Below are positions 16,422 to 25,287 of a stretch of 64,000 bases of DNA, piece by piece. The stretch comes from Ruminococcus flavefaciens (lineage in GTDB: Bacteria > Bacillota > Clostridia > Oscillospirales > Ruminococcaceae), in assembly GCF_900108555.1 (NCBI RefSeq), contig NZ_FNWV01000007.1, positions 161,614-225,613 of the forward strand, given 5' to 3'. The notes beneath the pieces were generated by a model. That model saw only the letters and a list, made by a program, of their open reading frames with translations. It had not been told where the DNA came from and ran no database searches. A program made the translations under genes and the position numbers. How positions within the stretch are numbered: the first letter of the stretch is position 1; every line of letters starts with the position of its first letter.

Positions 16422-16567
16422 AAAAAACGCTCGCGTAAAGCAGTGATACCCATATAGAAATTTTTATGCTTATTATTGAGAGACACCCTTTTGAAAAAGG
16501 TTTTTCCCCGAGTAATAACTATAAACTTCTGTATGAGCATCGCTGCTACACGCGAGCGGCTTTTTTA
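16422..16567. repeat. 130-bp imperfect palindrome, MITE-like or giant terminator hairpin
   Basis: GCTCGCGTaaAGCAGtGAT (from 16429) mirrors ATCgCTGCTacACGCGAGC (to 16557). The match continues inwards through CCATAtAGAA, TTATTA and CCCTTTTG with scattered mismatches, and A6 and T6 lie outside. The whole can fold into one long hairpin next to the stop of the frameshifted GH11 gene. Compensating differences between arms suggest an old MITE or a structured RNA. The remaining bases 16319-16421 hold only degenerate GCTNAGC-type repeats (attagctgttagccg). Confidence 0.65.
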
Positions 16568-18719
16568 TTCTGCTTTTGTCTTGTCAAAGAATGATAATTC
16601 CTCAAGATCAAAATGTCCCGATGTATTGTCAGTACTTAATTCAAATTGTATTTCGCTTGGTTTGGCATCTTCCATGCCATAATACTTCAGTATCTCTGCA
16701 AAGTCAACTTCTCTTTCAAAGCTGCATGGTACGCCGCATTCAATGGTATTTTCTGTGGGATATAGCCAGTACACAGGTTCAAATATGTCGCTTTCCTCAG
16801 TTCCCTTATCAACGTAATACTCTGTGCCGCCAATAGTTACGCGCTCCATATCGTCAGCTCCCGATAACCACCTGAGCCTTTCTTTTTCATCTGCACCGTC
16901 CACAACTAACACATTGAAGTTTTGACCGTATTTTATAAATCCTGCCGTTAGTGTAACAGTAATAGCATGGTTGGTGCTGTCGTTTTTAAATACCTGATCA
17001 TCAGTTACAGCCTTTCCCGAATACTTTACGCTCAGCTCGTCATAGCCGTGATGATAATGCCTCATAATTTCTGACATTTTCCCATTCTGCCATAAATGTA
17101 CCATTTTCACGGATAGCCGTTTTTACAGCTTTGGCATTGCCTCCGTAAGCACTTACTATATGAGCTGTACCGTTAACTTCTTTATTGAAATTACCAAGAT
17201 ATAATTCCGTACCGATCTCAGGTTCGGGGATAGACTTTTCCTGACCGAGAACGAAACGTGTAAGAAGTACCAGATCACTTATATTGAGCTTGCAGTCTCC
17301 GTTGATATCGTGAACAGCATCAATGGAGAAATCACCTGCATCAATGAGTTCTTTTCTCAATGCGATGATATCGAACATATCAACTGAATTGTCATGGTTG
17401 ATATCTCCGCGTACACGATCGCCTGACGGATTTATTATCTCATTATATTTATCCGCTTCACAGATATAGAGATCATCGGCACAGAAATCCACAGCGTCGT
17501 TAGCTGTTATGGTAAGATAGGCTTTTGTAAAGCGATCAGCGGCTACTGAAAAATGGAACGGCTCTACAGACACCCAGCGTCCTGCGGGAACGGTCCTGCT
17601 GTATTTGTCAGCGAAAAACCTGCCTCTGGAATTGTTCTCGAACATGACCTCAAAATCAAAGCTTACAGCCTTGTCTGAATTCTGGAACAGCTTTATGCCG
17701 CTCACAAGATCATCGCTTCTGAAATCATACGGATCTATCTCATACATAAATGTGCGTTTGTTATCGCCCTCAGCTGATACGAGCACCGAACGCTCACCGC
17801 TGACAGAACGTTCATCACTGTATGAAGCCTGACAGTCTTCATCGGCTGTACCGACTTTTTCATCAGCATTCTCAAAGTCGAGATATACTGTTCTTCCTTC
17901 TTCGTCAGGTTCAGCAGGTCCATGCTTTTTATATGCAAAATCAGGTCCGTAATTCAACTCGGGAGTGATCTCCTTTGTTATGTCGAGAGAGTTCAGCTTG
18001 ACGCTGCCGCTGCTTCTGTAACATTCGACATCGAATCCGATATTATACATATATCCAAGCTCAAAGCCTGCCTCGGACCACGCCTTAAAATGGTCAGCAA
18101 CATTGACAGTATTTTTGATATTGCAGGTGCCGTCTATCTTTTCGGCTTGATTTTCCCTTGCAACGCTATAGTAAATATATTTCGGCGAGTTATTATCGCC
18201 AAAGCAGACCATCTGAGCTATGATGCTCCTGTAAATGTCATATGTAATGCCGTTTGATTCAAATGAGCCGTAATTTTCGTCATCATTTCCCCGGGGACGC
18301 CAGCTTCCCCAGCTGTCAATGATATAGAAAAGCTTATCAGGATCCTCCATACGGCCGTAAATGCCGCAGAAATTGTTCTGTCCCATATAGTCGATATCCG
18401 CATCATATGTCACATTGTATTCTTTCAGCTGAGATGCAAAAATATCTTTTCCTTCAAAGGCTTCACCTTTCATTGCATAAGAGTTCTCAATATTGCTCCA
18501 GCTGGCGGAAAAACCGTTATTTTCAGTGTTTTCGTAATTGATTTCTCCTATGTAGTTCTGCTGCCATATCTCATAATGATAGCCGTCTATATCTCCGTAC
18601 TCAAAAAAATCAGCTGCATATACCTTTGATGAAGATATGACCGACGGCAGATTTACTGTACCCAGCAGACAAAATCCTGCTGTCAGGGCAGCTGCTGTTC
18701 TGGCAAACGATCTATGCAT
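16565..18719 (-). pseudogene. GH11-like - CBM22-like - dockerin - jelly-roll-like protein, frameshifted near 17046
   Basis: The first frame (18719 to 17040) encodes 559 residues: signal peptide, GH11 domain (about 38-250), CBM22-like module (VYLDFENADEKVG...VSGERSVLVSAEG, about 270-415), dockerin (RGDINHDNSVDMFDIIALRK, HDINGDCKLNISDLVLL) and the start of a further domain. That domain continues in another frame to 16565 (VTIGGTEYYVDKGTE, FEREVDFAEILKYYG). Removing one G from CGGC at 17046-17047 rejoins it as LSSR-YDELSVKYSG. The GH11 nucleophile motif (PLxEYYIVE) reads PDKLFYIID, with Leu130 in place of Glu. The acid/base Glu232 (VECYRSSGS) is kept. So even the unbroken part should not be an active retaining xylanase. 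The last domain may be a GH11/GH12-like jelly roll; this is tentative. A sequencing error at the shift cannot be excluded. Confidence 0.8.
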
Positions 18720-18946
18720 AATAATTCCTCCTCACTGAAAAAACAAATCAAATTCTGATATAACATATCCTCTTTTCATGCTATCATTTTTATATGGAAA
18801 TGACAAATCATTTTTTGCTAAAAATCGGCGTAATGCCGCCCATAAAGATCTTTGGCTCGTCTGTCATTCCGAGAATATCACGATCACTGTCAGCCCTTTC
18901 ATGCTAAATCTTTGCAAAGAAACATAATAAAGAAGCGGCTTTGGTC

Positions 18947-18978
18947 ATTTCACCACAAAAAGAGCATATTTCACCACA
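18947..18978 (+). promoter_or_regulatory. Direct repeats, likely LytTR regulator operator
   Basis: Two identical 11-base copies, ATTTCACCACA, at 18947-18957 and 18968-18978, exactly 21 bases apart start to start. LytTR regulators bind paired direct repeats at two-turn spacing just upstream of the -35. The operon downstream encodes a LytTR regulator, so autoregulation is likely. The remainder of 18720-18946 holds no gene that I can see. Confidence 0.65.
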
Positions 18979-18981
18979 TTA

Positions 18982-19012
18982 TTTACCATGTTAATTTTTC
19001 CTGTGTTATAAT
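18982..19012 (+). promoter_or_regulatory. Activator-type promoter of the M13/ABC/LytTR operon
   Basis: A perfect TATAAT at 19007-19012 is preceded by only a poor -35 (TTTACC at 18982-18987, 19-base spacer; or TACCAT at 17 bases). A weak -35 abutting the direct repeats fits a promoter that needs an activator. Confidence 0.6.
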
Positions 19013-19038
19013 CAGAAAAAATGAAAGGACTGGTATCT

Positions 19039-19497
19039 ATGAAAAAATTTCTCATTGCATTTATTATTTTGGCAGTTGCAGGCGGTGTGGGGTGGTTCTT
19101 CCTGCTTCGTCCCGAAACTATCTCACAGGAAACTCTTACGCATGACTTTGAAGCGCACCGTCAGGCGTATGAGGACATTGCGTACTATCTCGCAAAGAAG
19201 GACATCACCACTGAGATCAAGGATATACCCATGGCAGGGAAGCAGTATGACGGTGTCATGTATGAGGATACTGACGAGTACCGTGCATTTATGGAAGCCA
19301 TTTATGTGATCATGGAGGAAGATCACGATGCGATAATCTCTGACGGTGAAACCGTGGAGTTCGTATACCACAGCACAGGCGGCAAATTTCGTAAGCTGTA
19401 CGGCTCGGTGATATATAACGGTGAAGAGCAGGTCAAAGGCAAGGTCACTGTACCGCTGACGACCGACGGCTGGCACTTGTATATCGCACAGGGGTGA
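19039..19497 (+). CDS. Membrane-anchored protein of unknown function
   Basis: 152 residues; the start MKKFLIAFIILAVAGG was chosen for AAAGGAC at 19024-19029. One N-terminal helix anchors a mixed alpha/beta extracytoplasmic domain rich in Asp, Glu and Tyr (MYEDTDEYRAFMEAIYVIMEED, in parts; ending DGWHLYIAQG). I recognise no family. It is the first gene of an operon with an M13 peptidase 2 bases downstream, and may work with it or with the ABC transporter. Confidence 0.75.
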   Translation: MKKFLIAFIILAVAGGVGWFFLLRPETISQETLTHDFEAHRQAYEDIAYYLAKKDITTEIKDIPMAGKQYDGVMYEDTDEYRAFMEAIYVIMEEDHDAIISDGETVEFVYHSTGGKFRKLYGSVIYNGEEQVKGKVTVPLTTDGWHLYIAQG

Positions 19498-19501
19498 TAT
19501 C

Positions 19502-21427
19502 ATGCGCAGATGTGTTTCCGCAGTACTGGCGGCGGAGCTGCTGTTGACGGGCTGTTCTGCCAAGATCGCGCAGAATGGTCCAAAGCCCATCGACAATACT
19601 GTATACACCCGTGAAAGCGCAGGGATACGCTTGCAGGACGATTTTTACGGGTATATGGATTTCGATCTTCTGTATGGCAGCGATATACCTGCCGATATGA
19701 ACGAATTGAGCGCAGGTCAGCTTGTGAACAAACAGGTCGAGGATATCCTCTCAGATGAAATACTGACGATTGCCAATGGTAAAGACTATAGTATCGGCAG
19801 CGATGAACAGAAAATACACGACCTGTATGAGCAGTATCTTGATGCCGAAGCAAGAGACAGTGTCGGACTTGCGCCGCTTGAAAAGGGCTTTGAAGCGATA
19901 GAAAGCTCTCGGACAACGTCCGAATTCGTCCGTGCCTGCGGTATGCTTTACACCGAATACGGAGTAGCTGCGCTGCCTGCGGTGTATGTGTCGCAGGATC
20001 ATTTCGACAGCAGCAGATACAGTGTTGTGCTCGGACAAATGGAACTTTTCTATTCGACAGACGAGCTTCTGAACGGCAGAGACGGAGCAGAGGAATTGCA
20101 GCGTCAAATGACAGAGCTTCTTAAAGCACTCGGGACAGATAACGCCGATGCTCTTGCTTACGATACGGTCACAATGCTGCTGGATATTGCCGAAAGCACC
20201 GCCGATACAGGCAATATGACAATTGAGGAAATGCACAATATCCGCAAGCCTGGGGAGCTTGCTCCTCTGATCGCTTCATATATCGAAAAGCTGGGACTGG
20301 GCGGACGTGATGTGATAGTGTACGACACAGAACAACTCGATAAAATATGCTATTTGCTGAACGATGAAAATCTCCCTCAGTGGAAAGCACTTGCTGAATG
20401 TGTGCTGATATACGGATACAAGGACTATCTTCCGCCGAAAATTTCCAAGTCTATGGGCACGGAAAAAAGCTCCGATGAGGAAAAGGCTCTGAACGCCGTA
20501 AAAAACCTGCTTTCGGACGAGGTCGGAAATATCTATGCGAAGAAATATCTTGACGAAAAAACGCTTTCTGCTGCAAGGCAGATGACGGAGGATATCATCG
20601 CGGCGTACAAAAAAGTCATCGAAACATCGGAGCTTTTGTCGGAAAGCGAACGTGCAGAATGTCTTGCAAAGATAGACCATATAACAGTAAATATCGGCTG
20701 TCCCGATGTGGAATATTACAGCAGCTCTGAGGTCTCGGGCAGTCTGCTTGAAAGCGTTGTAAGTATCAAAAGTGCGGCAGTAAAAGACAACTTCTCAAAG
20801 CTTGATAAAAGTCCTGATCCGACCGAATGGTATATGCCGCCGCAGACGGTCAATGCAGTCTGCCGCCAGCAGAGCAACAGTATTACCATTCCAATGGCAA
20901 TGTTCAACGCGCCTTACTTTGACATTAATGCGGACTACTACACCAATCTCGGCGGACTGGGTTCTGTCATAGCTCACGAAATAGGTCACGATTTCGATGC
21001 GGAGGGTATCCTTTACGATGAGTACGGAAATTACCGCCCCGAACGTATCGGCAGTGACCGCACTAAGCTATTGTCCGATGAAGTTGCGGAATATTTCGGC
21101 AGCAGGCAGATCATGGAGAAATTCTACATCGACGGCGAACGGACAAAGACAGAAAACGCCGCGGACCTCGGCGGTATGCAGGTCATCGCCTCCATGACCG
21201 ACAATAAGGACGAGCTGAAGCGTATTTTCGGGAGCTATGCGAATATCTGGGCAACGCTCTCTTTCGATACCGATACAGCGGAGCGTATCGCCGAGGACGT
21301 TCACAGCCCTGCGGAGATACGCGTGAACGGGGTGCTGTCGAGTGTGGATAAATTCTATGAAGCTTACGGGATAACAGAAACGGACGGTATGTATGTGCCG
21401 CCCGAAAAACGTGTAAGGGTGTGGTGA
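19502..21427 (+). CDS. M13 (neprilysin/PepO) family zinc metallopeptidase, lipoprotein
   Basis: 641 residues. Lipobox in AAELLLTGCSAK, then the M13 N-terminal domain (DDFYGYMDFDLL) and the catalytic domain: zinc motif VIAHEIGHDFD, upstream NAVCRQQSNSITIPMAMFNAPYF and third ligand ENAADLGGMQ. All catalytic residues are present. The usual C-terminal CxxW is replaced by PPEKRVRVW. Family members cleave small peptides of up to about 40 residues. It is anchored outside the membrane and co-transcribed with an FtsX-type transporter and a peptide-type sensor kinase, which suggests processing or removal of an extracellular peptide. The stop precedes the permease start by one base. Confidence 0.92.
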   Translation: MRRCVSAVLAAELLLTGCSAKIAQNGPKPIDNTVYTRESAGIRLQDDFYGYMDFDLLYGSDIPADMNELSAGQLVNKQVEDILSDEILTIANGKDYSIGSDEQKIHDLYEQYLDAEARDSVGLAPLEKGFEAIESSRTTSEFVRACGMLYTEYGVAALPAVYVSQDHFDSSRYSVVLGQMELFYSTDELLNGRDGAEELQRQMTELLKALGTDNADALAYDTVTMLLDIAESTADTGNMTIEEMHNIRKPGELAPLIASYIEKLGLGGRDVIVYDTEQLDKICYLLNDENLPQWKALAECVLIYGYKDYLPPKISKSMGTEKSSDEEKALNAVKNLLSDEVGNIYAKKYLDEKTLSAARQMTEDIIAAYKKVIETSELLSESERAECLAKIDHITVNIGCPDVEYYSSSEVSGSLLESVVSIKSAAVKDNFSKLDKSPDPTEWYMPPQTVNAVCRQQSNSITIPMAMFNAPYFDINADYYTNLGGLGSVIAHEIGHDFDAEGILYDEYGNYRPERIGSDRTKLLSDEVAEYFGSRQIMEKFYIDGERTKTENAADLGGMQVIASMTDNKDELKRIFGSYANIWATLSFDTDTAERIAEDVHSPAEIRVNGVLSSVDKFYEAYGITETDGMYVPPEKRVRVW

Positions 21428-21428
21428 T

Positions 21429-23840
21429 ATGCAGTTTATATTGAAAATAATACTCCGCAATATCACGGTAAAGCCCCTGCGGACAGCTGTCATCGTGCTG
21501 TGTCTTGCGGCAGTATCGCTGACATTTTCGCTGTGCCTGACTATCAGCGTTTCCTCAAAGGCAGCTGTCGAGGAGCAAGTGCGCAGCGGAAACGGCAGAG
21601 CTGACATTGTATTGAGCAGCGGCAAGGGTTTTACGGAATTGCCTGTTCTTCCCGACGAATGTGACAGCCTGCCCGTTCTGCTTGCAAGCTCGTATTTTCA
21701 GATACATGATATCAACAATTACAAATACGTTCAGAAGAAAAACATCAAAGTCCTCGGGATAGATACTGCAAAGGCACAGGAACTCGGTATGCTTCCCGAA
21801 TGTACCGCACCAAAAGACGGTGAAGCAGTCATCAGCTACTCGGTGGCACAGCGATACGGCTATGAGGTCGGAGATACGATGACACTGCCCTGTGCATACA
21901 AAACAGAAGTCACTCTCACGGTCTCGGAGATCGTGCTGAACAAGGGCTTGCTTTCAATTATGCAGCAGACGGTGATAGTTACTGAGGACACGGCAAGAAG
22001 CTTTCTGTCCGAACCCGAATTAAAAGCGACAATGCTCTACATAGACGCCCCCGACGGCATGACCTCTGAAATTGCAGATCAGCTGTCGGAAATGTATCCC
22101 GAACTTATCGTTCAGCAGCTCACGGGAACAGCCGAAACGGAAGATATGATCGAAAGTTTGACAAGGACATTTTTCATACTCTTCATCGTGACATTTCTTA
22201 TGATACTGTTCATCATCACGGCTTTTGCAAAGAATATCGCAGCTGAAAGGCTGTCAGTCATCGGAACGCTCCGAAGTATAGGTGCAGAGAAAAAGACCGC
22301 GGCGTTCACGCTGCTGACGGAATGTGCAGTATACGGACTGCTGGGCGGTGTTCTGGGAACGGTGCTGTTTTACGCCCTCAAGGATATGCTTGTCGGTAAT
22401 ATGATACCCTCTGTGAACGGCTTGGGCGGCAGCGTTTCCGTGCCCTTTTACATACCGATTACGGGACTTCTGCTCTCGGCGGCGATAAGCTGTATAGTTT
22501 CGCTTTCAACGGTTATCCGCACATCAAAAACGCCCGTAAGGGACATCATTTTCGGCGGCAAGGACAGCGTATACCGTCCCCAAAATACTGCGGCAGTCAT
22601 AGGCGTGACATTTTTCGTTTTCGCGCTGTTACTGTACTTTTCGCAGACAGGGGCTATCTCTTGTATCGTTGGACTTACGGCGTTTGTCATCGGTTTGTGC
22701 CTTATTGTCCCGAAGCTGCTGTCCGCGGTGTCGGCGTTTGCGGCAATGCGTACAAATGGCGGCAGTCTGCCCGTATTAAGGCTTGCTGTTATCCAGTCGG
22801 GAACGATAAAGACAGCCGTCACGGGCACAGTCATCTGCGCGGCGGCCATGCTGCTTACCTCGTCATTGTATATACTCTCGTGCTCGGTGGATAAGCTGTA
22901 TTCGGTGAGAAATTACGGCTGCGATGCTATCGTGACCGATCTTTCCGAACGCGCAGAGCGTTATGATATCATCACCGCCGACAGCAGGGAGTTTATCTAC
23001 AACACCGAAGAAACCGCGCAGGTAAACGGTAAAAACATGACGATAAACCTATTCGGATATAAGGGCTTCGAGATGTTTTCGGGACTTTGTGATCTGCCTG
23101 ATGAGCTTGCCGAAAACGAGATAGCATTTGACAGGCTTATGATGAAGCGGCTCGGCATCAATGAGGGGGATAGTGTTACACTCACGCTGAAAAGCAATTC
23201 ATTTCGTCCCGTAACGCTTACCTTGACGGCAGTATCGGGCATCGACAGCATTTATTTCGATCAGCGGTGCAATGCGGCAGTCGTAAGCCTTGAAACTTAC
23301 AAAAACGTCTATCATGATTATCCGTCAACGTTGCTTGTAAAGGGTGATACTGAGCTTATGCGCAGGCAGCTTATCGACAACAGCGCGGAATTTCAGCTGA
23401 CGGAAGAATATTACACATCATCTGATGAGGAGTCCGAAAGCATTACGGGACTGCTGAAAGTGCTTGCGGGAATGGGCGTTCTGCTTGCGGTGATATCCGT
23501 TTCGAGCGAGCAGATGATAGGTTTCACGCAGCGCAGGCATGAACTTGCGGTGCTGCGTTCTCAGGGAATGAGCATAGGGCAGCTCTCGAAAATGCTGCTC
23601 ATAGAAACTATTCTGACAGTGATCGTCCCGATATTTATCTTCTTGACCGCAGGACAGGCTGTGATGATGTTCATCACGAAAACTCTCGGCAGTCTTGATA
23701 TGAATATCCCGATCAGCTATAAAATAACGGGGCTTGTCGGATTTATCGCAGTCATGTCGGCAGCAGTCGTTTTGACAGTGCTGATACCGATCAATTCACT
23801 CAAAAAAATGAACGTTGCTGCCGAACTGAAACAGGAATAG
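21429..23840 (+). CDS. FtsX/MacB-type ABC transporter permease
   Basis: 803 residues. One N-terminal helix (PLRTAVIVLCLAAVSLTFSLCL), a large extracytoplasmic domain, a three-helix FtsX block (about 235-365), a second block of helices, another extracytoplasmic domain and a final three-helix block ending LIPINSLKKMNVAAELKQE. This is the duplicated FtsX layout of the LolCE/BceB-like permeases. Such systems are mechanotransducers or release or sense peptides and lipids rather than classical importers. Its ATPase follows 10 bases downstream. Confidence 0.9.
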   Translation: MQFILKIILRNITVKPLRTAVIVLCLAAVSLTFSLCLTISVSSKAAVEEQVRSGNGRADIVLSSGKGFTELPVLPDECDSLPVLLASSYFQIHDINNYKYVQKKNIKVLGIDTAKAQELGMLPECTAPKDGEAVISYSVAQRYGYEVGDTMTLPCAYKTEVTLTVSEIVLNKGLLSIMQQTVIVTEDTARSFLSEPELKATMLYIDAPDGMTSEIADQLSEMYPELIVQQLTGTAETEDMIESLTRTFFILFIVTFLMILFIITAFAKNIAAERLSVIGTLRSIGAEKKTAAFTLLTECAVYGLLGGVLGTVLFYALKDMLVGNMIPSVNGLGGSVSVPFYIPITGLLLSAAISCIVSLSTVIRTSKTPVRDIIFGGKDSVYRPQNTAAVIGVTFFVFALLLYFSQTGAISCIVGLTAFVIGLCLIVPKLLSAVSAFAAMRTNGGSLPVLRLAVIQSGTIKTAVTGTVICAAAMLLTSSLYILSCSVDKLYSVRNYGCDAIVTDLSERAERYDIITADSREFIYNTEETAQVNGKNMTINLFGYKGFEMFSGLCDLPDELAENEIAFDRLMMKRLGINEGDSVTLTLKSNSFRPVTLTLTAVSGIDSIYFDQRCNAAVVSLETYKNVYHDYPSTLLVKGDTELMRRQLIDNSAEFQLTEEYYTSSDEESESITGLLKVLAGMGVLLAVISVSSEQMIGFTQRRHELAVLRSQGMSIGQLSKMLLIETILTVIVPIFIFLTAGQAVMMFITKTLGSLDMNIPISYKITGLVGFIAVMSAAVVLTVLIPINSLKKMNVAAELKQE

Positions 23841-23850
23841 GGGGAGCAGA

Positions 23851-24525
23851 ATGGAAAATATCATCAAAATAGAAGAGATATGCAAGAGCTTCGGTGAGAA
23901 AGACAGCCGTACACAGGTGCTGAACAATATATCCCTGACAGTCGGCAAGGGCGAGTTTATTTCGCTTATGGGCGCATCGGGCAGCGGAAAATCCACGCTC
24001 CTGTATCTCATTGGAGGACTTGATACCCCCGACAGCGGAGAGATATTTCTTGACGGCAGAGACATTTCCAAAATGCGCGACAAGGAGCTTTCAAAGCTGC
24101 GTCGTGAGGGAATGGGCTTTGTGTTCCAGTTTTTCAATCTGGTACAAAATCTCACAGTCGAGGACAATATCCTTCTGCCCCTTGTCATGGACGGCAAAAG
24201 CCCGAAAAAATACCGTGACAGACTGGACAGTATCCTTGAAACGGTGGGACTTTCGGATAAGCGGCGCAGCTACCCGAATCAGCTTTCGGGCGGTCAGCAG
24301 CAGCGGTGTGCTATTGCAAGAGCAGTGATCTATGAGCCGAAAATACTCCTTGCCGATGAGCCTACAGGAAACCTCGACAGCAAAAGCGGCACGGAAATTA
24401 TGGAGCTGTTCAGCCGTATCAACAAAGAAAAGGGAATAACGATACTTATGGTAACACATTCAGCGGAATGTGCGGCGTATTCCGACAGGATAATAACGCT
24501 GTCAGACGGGAAGATACTGCCTTGA
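23851..24525 (+). CDS. ABC transporter ATP-binding protein (LolD/MacB class)
   Basis: 224 residues. Walker A GASGSGKST, Q loop FVFQFFNLVQNLTVEDNI, signature LSGGQQQR, Walker B ILLADEPTGNLDSKSG and switch His in MVTHSAECA. It partners with the FtsX-type permease directly upstream. The GGGGAG ribosome site overlaps the end of the permease gene. Confidence 0.95.
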   Translation: MENIIKIEEICKSFGEKDSRTQVLNNISLTVGKGEFISLMGASGSGKSTLLYLIGGLDTPDSGEIFLDGRDISKMRDKELSKLRREGMGFVFQFFNLVQNLTVEDNILLPLVMDGKSPKKYRDRLDSILETVGLSDKRRSYPNQLSGGQQQRCAIARAVIYEPKILLADEPTGNLDSKSGTEIMELFSRINKEKGITILMVTHSAECAAYSDRIITLSDGKILP

Positions 24526-24567
24526 AAACAAGCGGCAGATGTGTTATACTGAAAAAGGGTGATAATT

Positions 24568-25278
24568 ATGCGAATAGCCGTCTGCGACGATGAGAAATAC
24601 TTCCGTGATACGATATGCGAGGCAATAAATGCTTTTTATCAAAGTCTTGATGTGCTGTGTCTGCCCATTGCAAGCGGCGCTGAGCTGATCGCAGCCTTTG
24701 AAAAGGGACAGCGGTTCGATGCTGTATTTCTTGATATAGAAATGCCTCCGCCCGACGGTATGGAAACAGCAAGGCGGCTGCATGAGTTTTCAGCCGAACT
24801 GCCTGTGATATTCCTCACGAGCCATACTGAGCTTGCTATGGAGGGCTATGAGGTAGGAGCTTTCAGATTTCTGCAAAAGCCCGTTGTCAGTGAAAAACTG
24901 ACACAGGCTCTCAAAGATATCGGGCAGCTCTGCGACAGGAAAAAGACTGTCTGTATCAGGGAAAACGGTGAGGAGCATTATATTTCTCCCGATGATATCA
25001 TATACGCCGAAGCTGACAACAACTCGGTGCGCTTCATCACGGCTGAGCGTGAATATCAAACGAGAATGAAGATAACCGAAGCACTTACGATGCTTGATAC
25101 GGCTTCCGACAGCTTTTGCAGGGTACACCGCTCGGTCATCGTAAACCTCGCACACATAATCAGCCGCAGCGAAAGAGAGGTAAGGCTTGACAGCGGTATC
25201 GTTCTGCCTGTCAGTAAAAGCTACGGAGACGAACTGAAAAAACGGCTGATGGATCACATAAGGCTGAACGCAAGGTAG
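24568..25278 (+). CDS. LytTR-family response regulator
   Basis: 236 residues from the ATG (a GTG nine bases upstream is an alternative). Receiver with IAVCDDEK, phospho-acceptor Asp in VFLDIEMPPPDG and Lys in RFLQKPVVSE. The C-terminal LytTR DNA-binding domain has YAEADNNSVRFITAE, FCRVHRSVIVNLAHI and LPVSKSYGDELKKRL. It is the AgrA/VirR-like partner of the kinase immediately downstream, and the likely reader of the paired ATTTCACCACA repeats at the head of this operon. Confidence 0.93.
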   Translation: MRIAVCDDEKYFRDTICEAINAFYQSLDVLCLPIASGAELIAAFEKGQRFDAVFLDIEMPPPDGMETARRLHEFSAELPVIFLTSHTELAMEGYEVGAFRFLQKPVVSEKLTQALKDIGQLCDRKKTVCIRENGEEHYISPDDIIYAEADNNSVRFITAEREYQTRMKITEALTMLDTASDSFCRVHRSVIVNLAHIISRSEREVRLDSGIVLPVSKSYGDELKKRLMDHIRLNAR

Positions 25279-25287
25279 GTGGTGCTG

